The notes below the pieces were generated by a model. That model saw nothing but the letters and a program-made list of their open reading frames with translations. It ran no database searches and was not told the DNA's origin. A stretch of 64,000 bases of DNA, taken from assembly GCA_013407085.1 (NCBI GenBank), contig JACCGJ010005392.1, forward strand, positions 1-64,000. Reading direction: 5' to 3'. The translations under genes were made by a program, and so were the position numbers. How positions within the stretch are numbered: position 1 is the first letter of the stretch; each line of letters begins with the position of its first letter. Source of the stretch: Atriophallophorus winterbourni (Eukaryota; Platyhelminthes; Trematoda; Plagiorchiida; Microphallidae). Below, piece by piece: positions 23,080 through 34,850 of the stretch.

Positions 23080-24110
23080 CACATGAGTCGTGGTAGATGA
23101 TCTGATATGCATGACGCTTATACACAGTTCTTGGATGTGGCGATGTTTAATAGTGTAATTATATGCACCAAGTGCTATAATCCATCAGTGAACCATTGCT
23201 GCGGTAGATATTGCCAATGAAGATGTCGGATTGTAAATTAATTTTCGTGCTTTATGATCAGTTACTATAGTGAATTCATGTTCAAATAAATATTTGTGTA
23301 GGCGCATGACATCTCAGTAAACAGCAAGCGCTTCTCAATGAGCCTGAGCAAAACCTTGTTCTGCTTTACTTGGTCGACGTGAAATGCACAATACCAGATG
23401 ACCATTTAGCTCTAAAACAGTACTAATTCCATGAGGGGAAGCATCCGTGATTAAAACATAACGCGAAGTTGGTGTAAACAGCTTGAGTACAGCACTGGAT
23501 TGCAATATGGATAGAATAAACCGAAGTGTCTTTCCGTGTTTGGAAGTCCACTTTAAACGTAGAAGCATTCACAAATGCAAACGATGAATTAGCAACTGTT
23601 GCAAAATTTGAGATGAATTTAGAATAAGTAAGTAAGTAGGCCTCCTTCAGATTAAATTCCGAGAAAACACATGAACCATGTAAACAAGATAATATAACTT
23701 CAGGTTCCTCAGTCGTGCAACTTCGTTTCATTAATCGAGGGTTCTGTGTGACTCTGTAATCTCCACAAACACGGGCGTTTGTCCATTTCTTTTCAGAGGT
23801 GTAACTATTGGTGTGGCCCATTTGGAGGCTGCCACTGGAACAAGAATTCCACGTCCACACGAAGAATTAATTACTTTCCGAACAGGTTTACTTAAACCAT
23901 ATGCAATCAGGCGAAGTTTCGAAAACAAAGGATCACCAGTTATTTCTACATGATTAGGTTTCATGTTCATGCCACCGGAATGAGATGCACACTGACGAAT
24001 TAAATCTGTTATTGCGTGAGACTCAAATTTTGATAATGAACTTGTAGGCAAAAAAGAAAAGTCAATATCGAGAATGTAACTTGCCACAAGATGCACATTT
24101 TCTAAACTTC
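23080..24110 (-). pseudogene. gypsy pol: reverse transcriptase and RNase H remains
   Basis: The minus strand carries the beginning of reverse transcriptase (GILVPVAASKWATPIVTPLK, then CGDYRVTQNP and FSEFNLKEAYL), followed after a deletion by RNase H. The RNase H part reads VLITDASPHGISTVLE, SRRPSKAEQGFAQAH, IVTDHKA and LGAYNYTIKHRH, all standard gypsy motifs in the right order. The catalytic YxDD segment of the reverse transcriptase is absent. Several frame changes and stops make it non-functional. No integrase was seen. Confidence 0.8.
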
Positions 24111-24564
24111 TGATTGTAAAAATCTGATTTGTTTTTTTGCTGAATTTGCCTATTCTGTCTGGTTTTACCTAAGAATCACTGTACCGCTGTGATCGGTGCT
24201 CGACTGACGTTTAGATTTGAAAGTTGAAAACAAATCAGATTGAGTGTCAGCATTGATTAGACGATTAGTATCTTTTGCAACATCTTTTCAAGATTCAAGA
24301 ATTTATGATCACAAAAAAGCACAAAGCTTCACAATTACCTTATCATAGTCAATATTCGTTCAATGAGAGCTATAGGAAAAAATTATACCATGTCACCGAA
24401 TCAAGTAATATGCTTACCCTGAGTCAATACACAGGCATCGTCAAATAGTTATGTAACAAATAAGTGTTCAAGTTTCGAGTGACTGTTTTGATTTAGGGAG
24501 AGGTGATAATTCTCATTTTTCATCTTGACGTGCAAAATATTAAAAATCTACCAAAAAATGGAGG

Positions 24565-25340
24565 GAAAAAAACGTAAAAAAATTAAAAAAATAAAACATT
24601 ATGTGTTTTTAAATGTACATTCCTATTTCTCAAATGATGTACTACTTTACTTTGATGACATTTCACCGTGCTGGTGAAGAGAAAATCTTTCATCATGTTC
24701 CAGTGTCTTCGAATAACGAACCATCACTGTAATTGGCTCGAAATCTATCCGCCGAGATTTGGTCCGTATGCGATTCATTCTCCTGCAGATAACGAAAATC
24801 CGACTGGTGAACACATTTTGGTTTGATTGGTCGATAATTCTTCAAGAGCATTGGAGCATAGCACCCTACTGCTTCCTCCCTGCTATTAGCCACACCCCTC
24901 TCTCATCCCCCACGATTTCTCAGATTTTCTTATTACGATGGATTTATGTTCCCTTTTCAATCTCCTTATTCAAACTTTCCGTAAAAACATGAATTTATTC
25001 ATATATAATTAATTTATCAATTTTTTATGACAACTTCATAACAATTCGCACCACGTTTTCCATAATTACCTTCCATTTCTGTTCTCCATTTGTTTCTTGC
25101 ATCCTTGCCATTCGTAAATCTTGACATAATTCAAATGAAATTTTATTTCTATTAGACTTTGATAATTTTTTTCTTACCAACTGTATATTAATTTCCCTTA
25201 TTTAACGGAAAAAATGTTTAAAAATCCCGCTCACTTCGGTCATTTGCACTGTACTATTTTCTTTTGCTGTTCAAATTTTGATAAACTGATCATGTATTGC
25301 ATGCTTCGGATATCCGAGAATATATTATTATTATAATTCC
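24565..25340 (+). repeat. Repeat B, copy 2
   Basis: Aligns with 14215-14965 over its full length in the same orientation. It is inserted between the gag and pol remains of the gypsy relic and is therefore younger than that element. Confidence 0.7.
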
Positions 25341-25479
25341 TTCGGGAAGGGCATTCCACAGGAAAGAAACACATATCGGATAGAAATATCGGCGACAGTA
25401 AGTACGGAAATGAGGAATTTGTAATGCCGTTGAGTGGCTACGTGTAATTGCTGATTCACGTTATTTGAAGAAATGTTTG

Positions 25480-25905
25480 AGTGGATGATCTTAGGTATTC
25501 AATATTTTGTAATTTTCACATATTCTTCTAACATTTTCAATAACTGACTATATAAATCGGTTTCATGGACACCAGCAATTAAACGATCTGGTAAGTGATT
25601 ATAAACTTTATCTTCAAAAGCACAACATGAAGCTTGTGTTTGCAATTCCAGAATAAATTAACGAATAGATTGGTTTTCGTGTCTTTGCATTGTATTGAGG
25701 CCAGCATGTTCAGCAATTTCCAATTTTTTCGAAGTGATATGAGCTAATAATATTGATTTCAATTCATTAAAAGCTATCTTTTAAGGTGAGATAGAAGATG
25801 ATAAATTTTTCAACGGAGCATAAGCATCTTCTCCTGCTGAAGTAAGAAAATGCGCAGTAATAATTGAATTAGGCATTTCACCCTCGGTAAGACATTGACT
25901 AAAAA
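25480..25905 (-). pseudogene. gypsy gag remains
   Basis: With a few stops, the minus strand encodes KIAFNELKSILLAHITSKKL, then TMQRHENQSIR and FILELQTQASCCAFEDKVYN, and later DRLIAGVHE. This is the pattern of the retrotransposon gag domain, with its QR..E..xxF..L and RxxxG signature. It immediately follows the LTR-like block. Confidence 0.7.
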
Positions 25906-26059
25906 GATTAACGTTAGTTTCTATCATAATACAATTGTATTCATCACGATTCCTTTATAGTTATAATATAACACATTCCGTTGATACGCTTTATGCGTCA
26001 CAGTGATTCGGTGATTGAACACCGTTTTCCGTTGTACAAACTACATGTAATAGGGCCAT

Positions 26060-26205
26060 TCAAGTTTAACTTTTTGTACCACTTATCAACTGTTTTGAGG
26101 CTTATTGCACCTAATCTTACTATCTCCACCTGATGGAGGCAAACAGGAAGAAACCACTAGTGACGTGCAAGTGCGGGTATATGAGCAACACATTACTTTG
26201 GCTAT
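26060..26205 (-). repeat. Repeat D, copy 2
   Basis: Reverse complement of the repeat D sequence at 418-560, lying within the LTR-like end of the gypsy relic. It lacks the hairpin-forming end seen in copy 1. Confidence 0.6.
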
Positions 26206-26869
26206 AAAGCTATAATCATGAATACAACTCACGGTTCGCTAAACATATCACACTCTAGACAAACAGAAATCAAAACTCTATTTTTTCGGGTGAATGTCAA
26301 TTTTAATGAGCATCATTAACAACATCACAACAATCGTTTCAACTAAATTACATCTGCATAGTTTGTAGTTGTCTTGCAAGATTAACGTTGATTTCAATCC
26401 CAATACAATTGCATTCATCACGATTCCTCTATATTAAGCTTTGTGCGCCAATTAGCGGTGCCACCCATCTCTCCGTTACTCGATGAAGTGACCGCCTAAT
26501 ACGCTTATTTGTGTTTGAAATAGCATTTTGAACATCATTCATGAATAAACTTTGCGATTCGGACCCACCTAAACTGTGATTAACCCATTTCCTATATTTC
26601 AAACAATTACTGTGGTTTTGTAAAAAAAAATATGAATTTTTATTATTCATTTTTCTAATATTCTATCGATTTTTATGTTCCATACAAGCTACCATTTGTA
26701 CAAATGTTACCAAATTATTTTTCGGTTTCTAACGAAAAATATGTATTTATGTTCGACCTTAACATTTGAAAAATTACCGTTTCATTTGATATACTAATTC
26801 GGAAAAATCAATGATCATGCATTGCATAACTTGATGTATCCATCATCATTATTATTATCATTATTGAAC

Positions 26870-26922
26870 AGGTTGCCAATAACGCTAAATCTGTTCAATG
26901 TGAAATAGGTTTAATGAGGAAC
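26870..26922 (+). mobile_element. Fragment of the 6340 LINE ORF1
   Basis: The stretch GGTTGCCAATAACGCTAAAT and what follows match 6580-6632, inside the PHD coding region of the intact LINE. Only about 50 bases are present. Confidence 0.6.
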
Positions 26923-27054
26923 CTATACGGTTCTCTGCCGTGTATCAGTGCATGCATATTATCTGTATACCTCGTCTTAATGCAAGCGGTAATTCTGGCT
27001 CATTCAGAGCCTTCTAATTTGATCCAATAAACAGCTGCTAAATCGTGTTGTGAC

Positions 27055-27402
27055 TTGTCTATAGGCAGTTCCAATGTGTTCACTCACATTATTGACCGCT
27101 TTTTGAAAAGTGACGTTTCCGACCTAATCATCACTCACAGTAATTCGCAAACAGCCTTTATTGAAAGAGCGATTGGAGAGTGTTCCAAGCAACTTCCTCC
27201 ATATTTCAAAATCTCACCGTGCCCAGTTCCTTCTGATGCTTCCATTACCGATTGTCTTAGTCGTATTCGTACCCGGTTGACCTGTTCATACATATTTGTA
27301 CAAGACCGTGTCTCGAAAATTGGCAGCGATAATAATTTCCCAAAACATCTTTTCCGAGTCACCTCAACAGTGCGCCGAACTCCCGGCGTTTTCTAGACCT
27401 CC
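27055..27402 (+). pseudogene. Possible LINE ORF1 fragment
   Basis: An open frame of about 110 codons that starts with GTG, not ATG. It ends with a segment like RVSKIGSDNNFPKHLFRVT, which resembles the basic FRLG..RPRL.V motif of CR1-like ORF1 proteins. A related continuation is found in another frame. The earlier part was not recognised. It directly precedes the piggyBac relic. Confidence 0.35.
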
Positions 27403-27404
27403 AT

Positions 27405-28565
27405 CCGATCACCCTGCAATATTATACCCTTTCAAATATTTTGCAGTGTATTTTGTTGATGATATCTTGAACCAAATTGTTGAGCAATCTAATTTGTATT
27501 TTGTTAAAAAGATGTCAATAAGCCATTGAATCTGAACAAAGAAGAACTGGGAAAAGGGTTGGGCCTTGTACTGTATTTCTCAATATCAAAGTTACCAAAT
27601 ACAAGAATGCACTGGGCCTAGAAGCTTTCTCCTCTCACTAACTATGCAGCTGAATGCATGTCTTGAGATAGATTCAAAGCCATCAAATCAAATCTTTATT
27701 TAGCTGATAACACGAACGCTGGCAAACCTGGAGATGCTGATTTTGACCCAATGTTCAAAGTGAAACCATTAGTAAACCATCTAAGAACAAAATTTCAAAA
27801 CCTAACCAAAGAGAAAAATCTCTGCGTTGATGAGCAAATGGTGCCATTCAAAAGCAGATCAAGGCTCAAACAATACCTGCCAAATAAACCTAAAAGTTCG
27901 GCTACAAACTTACCGTACTCGCTGATGGTCGTGGGATAATGTGCGATTTCATCCTATATACTGGGAAAATATCCTTCGTCGATGATCCCAACGTCCCAAA
28001 CATCTGTGCTAGCTCAAATATTGTGCTACATCTTGCCAAGACCATTCCTTCCAATGAGAACCATCTTGTATTTTCTGATAACTGGTTCACCTCTGTGCCC
28101 CTTCTGCAATACTTTTCAGATGTGAGGATATTTTGTTGCGGCACAGTTAGATGCCACAATTAGCTGTGTTACCAAAAAACATGGCTATAGTTAATTCATG
28201 GCTTTGTTATCGTTGAGACTGCGAGAGGCTTTCTTTTCCAAAAAAGAAGTGCGCCAGCTTGCTTCCTTCAAACTTAGGGTAGCTTTCACCCTTACCAAAG
28301 CTGGAAAAATTTGGTTGCCTCCTAAACGTGGACGCCCATCTCTTAGAGGTGAAGACGCTAGCAGCAAAAGAAGGTGTGGAGCCCCATCCGACGATGTGAG
28401 GTTGGACCAAGTGGCACATGTTCCTTGTGTCGAGAAAAAAAACGATGCAGGTTCAAAACCTGTCCTGGAAAGACGAAGATATTCTGCACAAAAATGCAAT
28501 GTCCACTTATGCTTAGACATGCTTAAGAACTGCCTTGCGGTATTCCATTGGTTTCGATCGCGATG
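27405..28565 (+). pseudogene. piggyBac transposase relic
   Basis: piggyBac transposases cut and paste DNA at TTAA sites. Here the start (IVEQSNLYFVKK near 27475) leads to DRFKAIKSNLYLADN and FDPMFKVKPLVNHLRTKFQN. The catalytic region follows, with CVDEQMVPFKSRSRLKQYLP at about 27820 and FSDNWFTSVPLLQYF at about 28074, which carry two of the conserved aspartates. The C-terminal cysteine-rich end is at about 28470-28560 (RYSAQKCNVHLCLD, then LKNCLAVFHW). Frame shifts and stops occur at about 27530, 27660, 27937 and 28160. Terminal repeats were not identified. Confidence 0.8.
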
Positions 28566-29020
28566 ACTGCATGAAAGAAATACATTATTTTCTAGTCAAC
28601 CTATTTTTCTACCTTGTGTGTATTTCACAAATAAAGAAAATTTAATTAAGAAATCTTTTTTTACCTTTCATGACTCATATGACTATAGCTGTAAATCAAT
28701 TGAAAAATTGCCAGCACAGGACGATTGTTCCGAATTTGTTCCACCTATATATTTTCCGTAATATATAAAAAAACTAAAAATACTTTCTGTCCCAATAAAA
28801 AGAGAGCAGTTCCATCACAAAAATGCGGGAGAAAAAAATTATTTCAATGTAAAACATAAATCAGGCAGTTAAGGGCTATGCATGATCAAAATATTAGTAC
28901 CAATAATGCAAATTAGGTAAAATTGTGATTAGCATTAAACATACAGTGGAATTTTTTATTTGACATAAAAAATTTGAACTGCAATCAATCCTTTTTACTG
29001 AAAATCAGTTATTGTTTGGA
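28566..29020. other. AT-rich, no recognised feature
   Basis: AT-rich non-coding stretch following the piggyBac relic. It may include that element's 3' end. No clear terminal inverted repeat was found by eye. Confidence 0.4.
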
Positions 29021-31320
29021 TTAGAAGGGTAGCTAATGCCGAAGTTTTAGCCAAGGATGCATGACCATCGTTGTAGTCTGCTTGTTTGTAGACGGGGATG
29101 CCTCTTTAGATGCAGAATAGCAAGCAACGGTTTATGATCTACCAGCAGTGTTAATTTCGCGCCATAAAGCATTCTATGAAATTTTTTGACCCTAAAGATG
29201 ATAGCAAGCGGCTCTTTATCGATTTAGCTATAATTCTTTTCAGCTTCAGTGAGTGACCGTGCTGCGTGCACAATGGCGTTTTTGCTCCATACTTGGAGAC
29301 ATGCGAGATAACTGCACCGAATCCGTAGCTGCATGCGTCTGTGTCTAGAAATATTGGCCGTTACTGGTCGTAATGTGTCAGTAGAATGTATGAGGTCGGC
29401 ATCGATATTATCTTCTCGGTAGCTGGTTGGGTCTATTTTGGCCATATCCCAGGGACATCTTTCTTCAGTAGGTCATTAAAAAGTCCGCGTAAATCATGTA
29501 TTAATGGCATAAATCCACCAAAGTGGCAAGCTAATCTGATGAATGATCGCGATGTTGAAATATCATACGATGTTGGCATCACATGAATAGCATCAATGTT
29601 TGATGAGTCGTTGACCATAACGATCAATGATAAATCTGAGATATCGTATAGATTCTATGATAAATTTGCATTCTTCTGCCATTAAAGAGAAGACATATTC
29701 GTTACCAAGTTTGAGAACTCTCTCTATACGATCACGTATTTGATCAAAATTTGATCATCGATGTAAGTAGCAGCATAGGGTAAACCTTTGCGCATGATAT
29801 CCATATTCTGTTCAAAGATAGCAGGCGCAGTCTTGACGCCAAATGCTAAGCGTTGGTACTGGAAAAGCCAACGGTGCGCGTTGATGATTATTAGTTCTCT
29901 TGATTCTTCGCGATAGGTCTAGTTTTGCAAAACACTGGCGAAGGGATGCTCAGTGATAGGCCGTGGGTATTGATGATCTGCCAAGAATGCATTGACACTC
30001 TCAGACTTCAAATCGGTTTTTGACAATCACAATTGGTGCTGCCCATGCTGCGTAGTTGACGGAACCGATTGTTCTAGCGGTTTGCAGTCTTTCGAGTTCT
30101 TTATCGACGCTTTCCAAGAGAGTATAGCATACGGGGCGTTTAAAGTGAAGTATTGGTTCGCATTCGGAATCAAAGTCAGTGTAACGTCTGTGACGTGAGT
30201 AACGCGAAGACCACCTGTTTCTTATTTCGAAAAATTTGAAACAACGATTCGGATATTCTACGGTACTCTAATTGGCAACAATTACAACAAAAATAAGTAT
30301 ACAAACCGCAATATTATAGGAACGTAACAGCAAACAATGGAGCCAAATACTCCTGAATCATTTCAATGCAATCAAAGACGACCTGATATGAAAATCAAAA
30401 GAATCAATTTACTAAATGTCGTCCAAATTTTCCGTGACAAACAAAAATGACATCCAAATTGGCGTCAAAAATCGATGAAAATACTGGAGCCCAAAATGGC
30501 AACCAAATTCCGCAACAATGACCGACAATTGCAGAAACAATGAATTAAAACAACTATTCGACCGAAGGCGTGGAAAAAAGATTCACAATAACAGAATTAA
30601 TTACAAAAAGAAAAGTATCATTATGAAAATTCTGTAGAAACAATAAACAAAACCAAATTCAAGTCACCAAGAATCAATATTGTATATAGGTCGGAAGTAG
30701 AAAGGAAAATGAAGAATTTCAAAGCTACATGACTGTTAACATGTCTCTTACAGTCAGCTTTTCTGAAGTTTTTCGACAATATCCAAGACCACCTTGGAAG
30801 ACTTTCTGAAATGTGAGATGAATCTGACTCACCGAGTAATTTACAGATTGGTTCAGACAATTGTAAACAGTGTTCAGTGGGAAATCAAGCAACTTCAAAT
30901 TTTCAAGCCTATCAAGACAGAGTAAGTTCAAGTTTGGATGTTTTGACTCCAGTAGCAAACACCCTAAATTGATGTGTCTTTGAAGGCAATACAGCAGGTT
31001 ACCTGGCCCAAAAGATAAAAACTTCCTCCAGATGCACTGCGTGCAAAATGACTAATGGGATTGAAGTTGATAAACTTTTCATGTTCCAACGTGCCCAGTT
31101 TTCTCAGCAGAAGCCTAGTTTTTCAACCACCATCAACGTTGTTGAGATCAGATTAGAAAATATCATTGAATCTCCTGAGCCAATATTCGAAGATGAAACC
31201 GTTTACTTGGTGGTAATTGAAGTCGGGGATATTGTTGATGATTGCATCCACCACTGGATTTTGTACATCAGTCTTCTTGTCTTCGGATTTGTCACAGATT
31301 TTTAAAAATAGTCTACATCA
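29020..31320 (-). mobile_element. Ty3/gypsy retrotransposon relic 2
   Basis: On the minus strand a gag-like segment (31290-31050: FEYWLRRFNDIF, then KTRLLLRKLGTLEHEKFINF) precedes a degraded stretch. Reverse transcriptase follows (about 29870-29740: WLFQYQRLAFGVKTAPAIFE, then ATYIDD with the catalytic aspartates). RNase H remains are at 29230-29110 (IDKEPLAII, then LLVDHKPLLAILHLKRH). The sequence differs from relic 1, so this is a second gypsy family. The region 30250-30960 shows no recognised domain. No LTRs were seen. Confidence 0.65.
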
Positions 31321-31853
31321 AACAGGATTGAATTTTTTTAAATTGGCGTTGCTGTTGCTGAAGTATTGAGAATAATTCTTCTTTTGTGATCGACATCTCG
31401 TATTGCTGGGTTACTTTATTCCCGTCGCTAAATTGTTATGGTGGATGAATCGTCGATGCTACAACAGAAAGAGTCGTTGTGTTCTATCGATCTATGTGTT
31501 GTTTTTAACCCAAAGTTCAGGAAAGCAGAACAGAGTAGGAATGGAACGTTGACCAGGAGTCGAAGGTTCAAATACTCAGTGATTGCGTTTGACCGTGGAC
31601 ATCGTTTGTATTTATATGGCAACAACGAAGTGAACGTGTGAAGTTATGAATAGTCGTAGGAATGTGCATAGTGGGAACAATGGAAATAGGCTGTCATCGA
31701 CGAGTCAGACAATTTGAATTTAGTGAAGATTGAGGTTTGTTGCCAAGTTAAAACATGGCTTACCCAATGGGAATTGCTCTCCTTCGAAAACTTTGGTCAA
31801 ATAAGTAATCTAGCTTGTTTTATTCGTTAGGAGGGTGCCCTCTTAACAAACGC
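31321..31853. other. No recognised feature
   Basis: Contains short open frames without recognisable motifs between two minus-strand retroelement relics. Confidence 0.4.
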
Positions 31854-31854
31854 T

Positions 31855-32430
31855 TAAATAAAATGCCTCGAGGCCGACATCGCATCAACGTTATCGTTTA
31901 TGTGAACTACACTAATGTATCTTTCGCGATGTTGAGATTGGTGATGCAGAGATTCGTTGGAACTTGAACCCGTCTTTAGCTCGTTACCGCCTAGTTTATA
32001 ATCCAGTCTATCACTAGGTTGAACAGAACTTGGGATAAGGGACAACCTTGCCTGACTTTCGTGTGTAAATTATATTCGAGAGATTCTTCACCGTAGATGC
32101 TAATCAAACCCATTGTAAATTGGAATTAGGCTCTAATTAGGCTAACCCGATTTATGGGCACCCCGTCCGATAGTATGATGAGATATAAACAATCACAGTC
32201 TACGGAGTCGAAGGCAACACGGAAATCAATGAACCGAACTATCGTGTGCTGTTTGTACCGTGCACTGTGCTTCAGAATCCTGCTCAAGGTGAATATGTGG
32301 TCTAAGCATCTCACCACGAGGCTAAACCGAACTTATAGGACTCTAGTGCGCAGATTTTGTTTGGTGGAGAACCGATTGAGCAGTTGCGTTGAAAACAGTT
32401 TCGCTGAGACTTCTCTTTTGTAGTTGAAGC
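31855..32430 (-). pseudogene. RTE-like reverse transcriptase fragment
   Basis: The minus strand encodes CLDHIFTLSRILKHSARYKQ, then IVRFIDFRVAFDSVDCDCLY, and after a stop VRQGCPLSQVLFNLVIDWII. These are the first reverse transcriptase motifs of an RTE-type LINE, similar in type to the RT at 3540-3900 but a different copy. The catalytic YADD has not survived. Both ends are lost. Confidence 0.75.
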
Positions 32431-32459
32431 ACACAGATTTATCTTAACGTTTGTGCAGG

Positions 32460-33560
32460 GGATACATGATAGATATTATATGCACAGATATTATCTACAC
32501 GTTCATGGTAGAAAGAGGAATATTTTTATTAAAAGAAATTGCAGTGCCCCTCCAACCAGCTTAACCAGAGGTCGATCGCTTCTTACGTCACTATACCTGT
32601 CTCCTATTGCAGTAGGTACATGGTCATCACGAGTCAACAATGATTCTGTGAGACCACACAACTCATCAGATGAGTTTAGCCCATTTTTTCCTATGCTACT
32701 CGCGCTTGTATAGAACAGATGAGCACCATCACATGGGGTGTTGGGGTTACCTAAAAGTTCTTTATCCTCAGGCGTAGCAACCGAGGCTGCTTTATTTCAT
32801 CAGGAGCTAGAGCATTCGTTATTGAAACGGATGACAACTCCTGACAAACAGTTTCATTTCGTGGTCCGAGTCACTGCAGTTCAAATACAATTACTCCTCC
32901 AAAGCATGTAGCGAGACGGTGGCGCTCTTTAATGTTGAAGTACAATTTTCTTGTGGTAGCGTCATCGTCACACTACAGTCATATACCTAGTTTCGCCTCT
33001 GGAGTGTATTCATTGAGCTACGATTTACACCTAGCATCGACTTTCTAGCTCTAATTGGGCTAGAAGTTTTCAGGTATTACCAGGCACTTACCTTCAGCAA
33101 AGTGAAGTTTCTCAGCGTTTGAAAGAAAGAAGTCGCGATTGGACTGATTTTTGCGAATTCGACTACAATTAGCCGCTGTGAACTTGCATGAGCGGAGTAG
33201 TAGGGCGCTTGTCTGAAGCAGGAAGTTTGTCGATGACCTTCTGAGGTTACTTTCCTTACGAGCCTTTGATTCTCGGGTGAAAGGCTCCACTTGCATCAAG
33301 ACAAAGAAATTTCTTGACCGTGTTGAGCTACCTTTGTTTGTAGCTTGTAGCTCAGCAACCACTTATTCCACGTTGTGGACTTCCCGGCAAATGGGCGAAA
33401 ATCCTTTTAGGGCTAGTATGACCACCTCGATTTCCCCATTTGCTTCCAGAGGAGAAGTTCAGGGGGTGGCGAGGTTTTCAAGTTCTGTGGTTTCAATGGC
33501 TGTGGGTTGACGAGACTTAGCTACTTCAGTTAAGGTTTTGGGCTCCGGTGAGGGACGTGG
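32460..33560 (-). pseudogene. CR1-like LINE fragment: ORF1 end and start of ORF2
   Basis: The minus strand from about 33550 to 33060 has SRNFFVLMQVEPFTRESKAR, matching ORF1 of the element at 34621-39060 (RNVLVFNRAEPFIKESRSR). From about 32760 the endonuclease begins: CGLTESLLTRDDHVPTAIGD, then DVRSDRPLVKLVGGALQFLL. Stops and frame shifts are present. It ends at an RTE fragment. Confidence 0.65.
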
Positions 33561-33580
33561 TGGAGAACGCTGACGTTCCT

Positions 33581-34450
33581 GAATTTAATTTAATTTAATT
33601 CAATTTTAATGGTCAAAAAAGCATGTAGCTTGACAAAAACCACAGAATAATATGAGAATTACGAATAACATGGGTAGAAAAACGGGATTTGTTTGCTTAC
33701 TGAGCAGTTCAGGAACCAAGTAAAAATCCATTGGACAGAAACTGGTTTCAAAGTTCAAAGCTTTTATGGTGTAAAATATGTAGGTTCAAAGTTTGGATTG
33801 GTCAACATGAAATTGTCCAAATTAGATTTGAATATATCCAAGTTGGGTAAATGTGCAACAATAGAGGGTAGGGAGTTCCAGGTAAAGCATACACGTACAG
33901 AATAAAAATACCTTCGAAAGTTTAGTCTTGAGTCGGGAATAAGTAATGTATAGTCATGACTCCGGCTGGTTCTGCGTGGTAGTCGCGTGAATAGTTGATT
34001 TAGGGGATGATTGGGGGTATGCAGTATATTGAACATAAGTATCAAATCACCTCTAAGACGGCGGTAGCGAAAGTCGAATAGATTGAGACTTGCACTACGA
34101 TCTTCGTATTGCTTGTGCTTTAAACCGCGTACGAGCTCAGTGGTCTGATAATATATTCTCTGCAAGAGGCTGATGTTCTTTTGCAGCCAGGGTGACCAAG
34201 CCTGAACCGCATACTCCATGGTTGGCCTCAAGTACGTATTAATTATTCGATGAACGGTTTGCTTAGTGAAACTCCCGAACACGCGTTTTAGCAATAGCAG
34301 TACTCGTGACGTCTTTCCATAGACAGCTGTGACGTTATGTGACGGTTTCGAAGTGCTGCTCACCCACACACCCAAGTCCTTCTCCTTGTCAAAGATTTCA
34401 AGAATATGGGAACCAAGGGTGTATGGAGTACACGAAATGTCTTAGTACTC
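33581..34450 (-). pseudogene. LINE 3' fragment (reverse transcriptase C-terminus)
   Basis: An open frame of about 200 codons (34375-33764) encodes the thumb and C-terminal part of a CR1-like ORF2: KEKDLGVWVSSTSKPSHNV at its start, YLRPTMEYAVQAWSPWLQKN, then FDFRYRRLRGDLILMF. No catalytic motif remains. The 3' UTR ends in a short AATTAAATT-type tandem at 33581-33603. That end resembles the 3' end of the LINE at 58317-59560 (both have TTTTTGGACCATTAAAA-like sequence before the tail), so the two belong to one family. Confidence 0.75.
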
Positions 34451-34850
34451 GAAATTTCAAGACGCATGCTCTTCTCAAACAAAGTTTATAAGGACTTCTC
34501 ACACTCTGCACATAGCCACATAAGCCGTCGAATCGCGGCATAAATTTTAAAGTGAGTTGGTGGCTGTCCACAGATATTAAGATGTGCTCAAAGCTGGCAC
34601 ATGTCACAATCTATGCCTTTAGTTCAGTTCAGTTCAGTTCAGTTAGCACAGGACGATATGTGGCAGTCGTTAATCGCGCGTCCAGAATACTTCCGGTGGT
34701 AAGCCAAAAGAGCGTCCACCACTTCGAATGGTAGGTTCAATATTCTTCTGGTATGACTTTGGCTGGAATGCAACAGAAAAACTCCCTAACCCAACAGGTG
34801 GGGAGAGGCATTAGTGCGTTCCAACGACAAATTGAAGAACAACTATAAAA

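Larger units (their letters stand above)
22578..26433 (-). mobile_element. Ty3/gypsy retrotransposon relic 1
   Basis: Read on the minus strand it has LTR-like sequence (26433-25905), gag (about 25900-25480), a nested repeat B copy, pol (24110-23080) and a second LTR-like block (22790-22578). The two ends share AGATTAACGTT, ATCACGATTCCT and CACAACAATCGTTTCAACTA, which supports their reading as LTRs. At the 26320-26433 end, however, two of the shared blocks are in swapped order. All coding parts contain stops. Confidence 0.7.
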
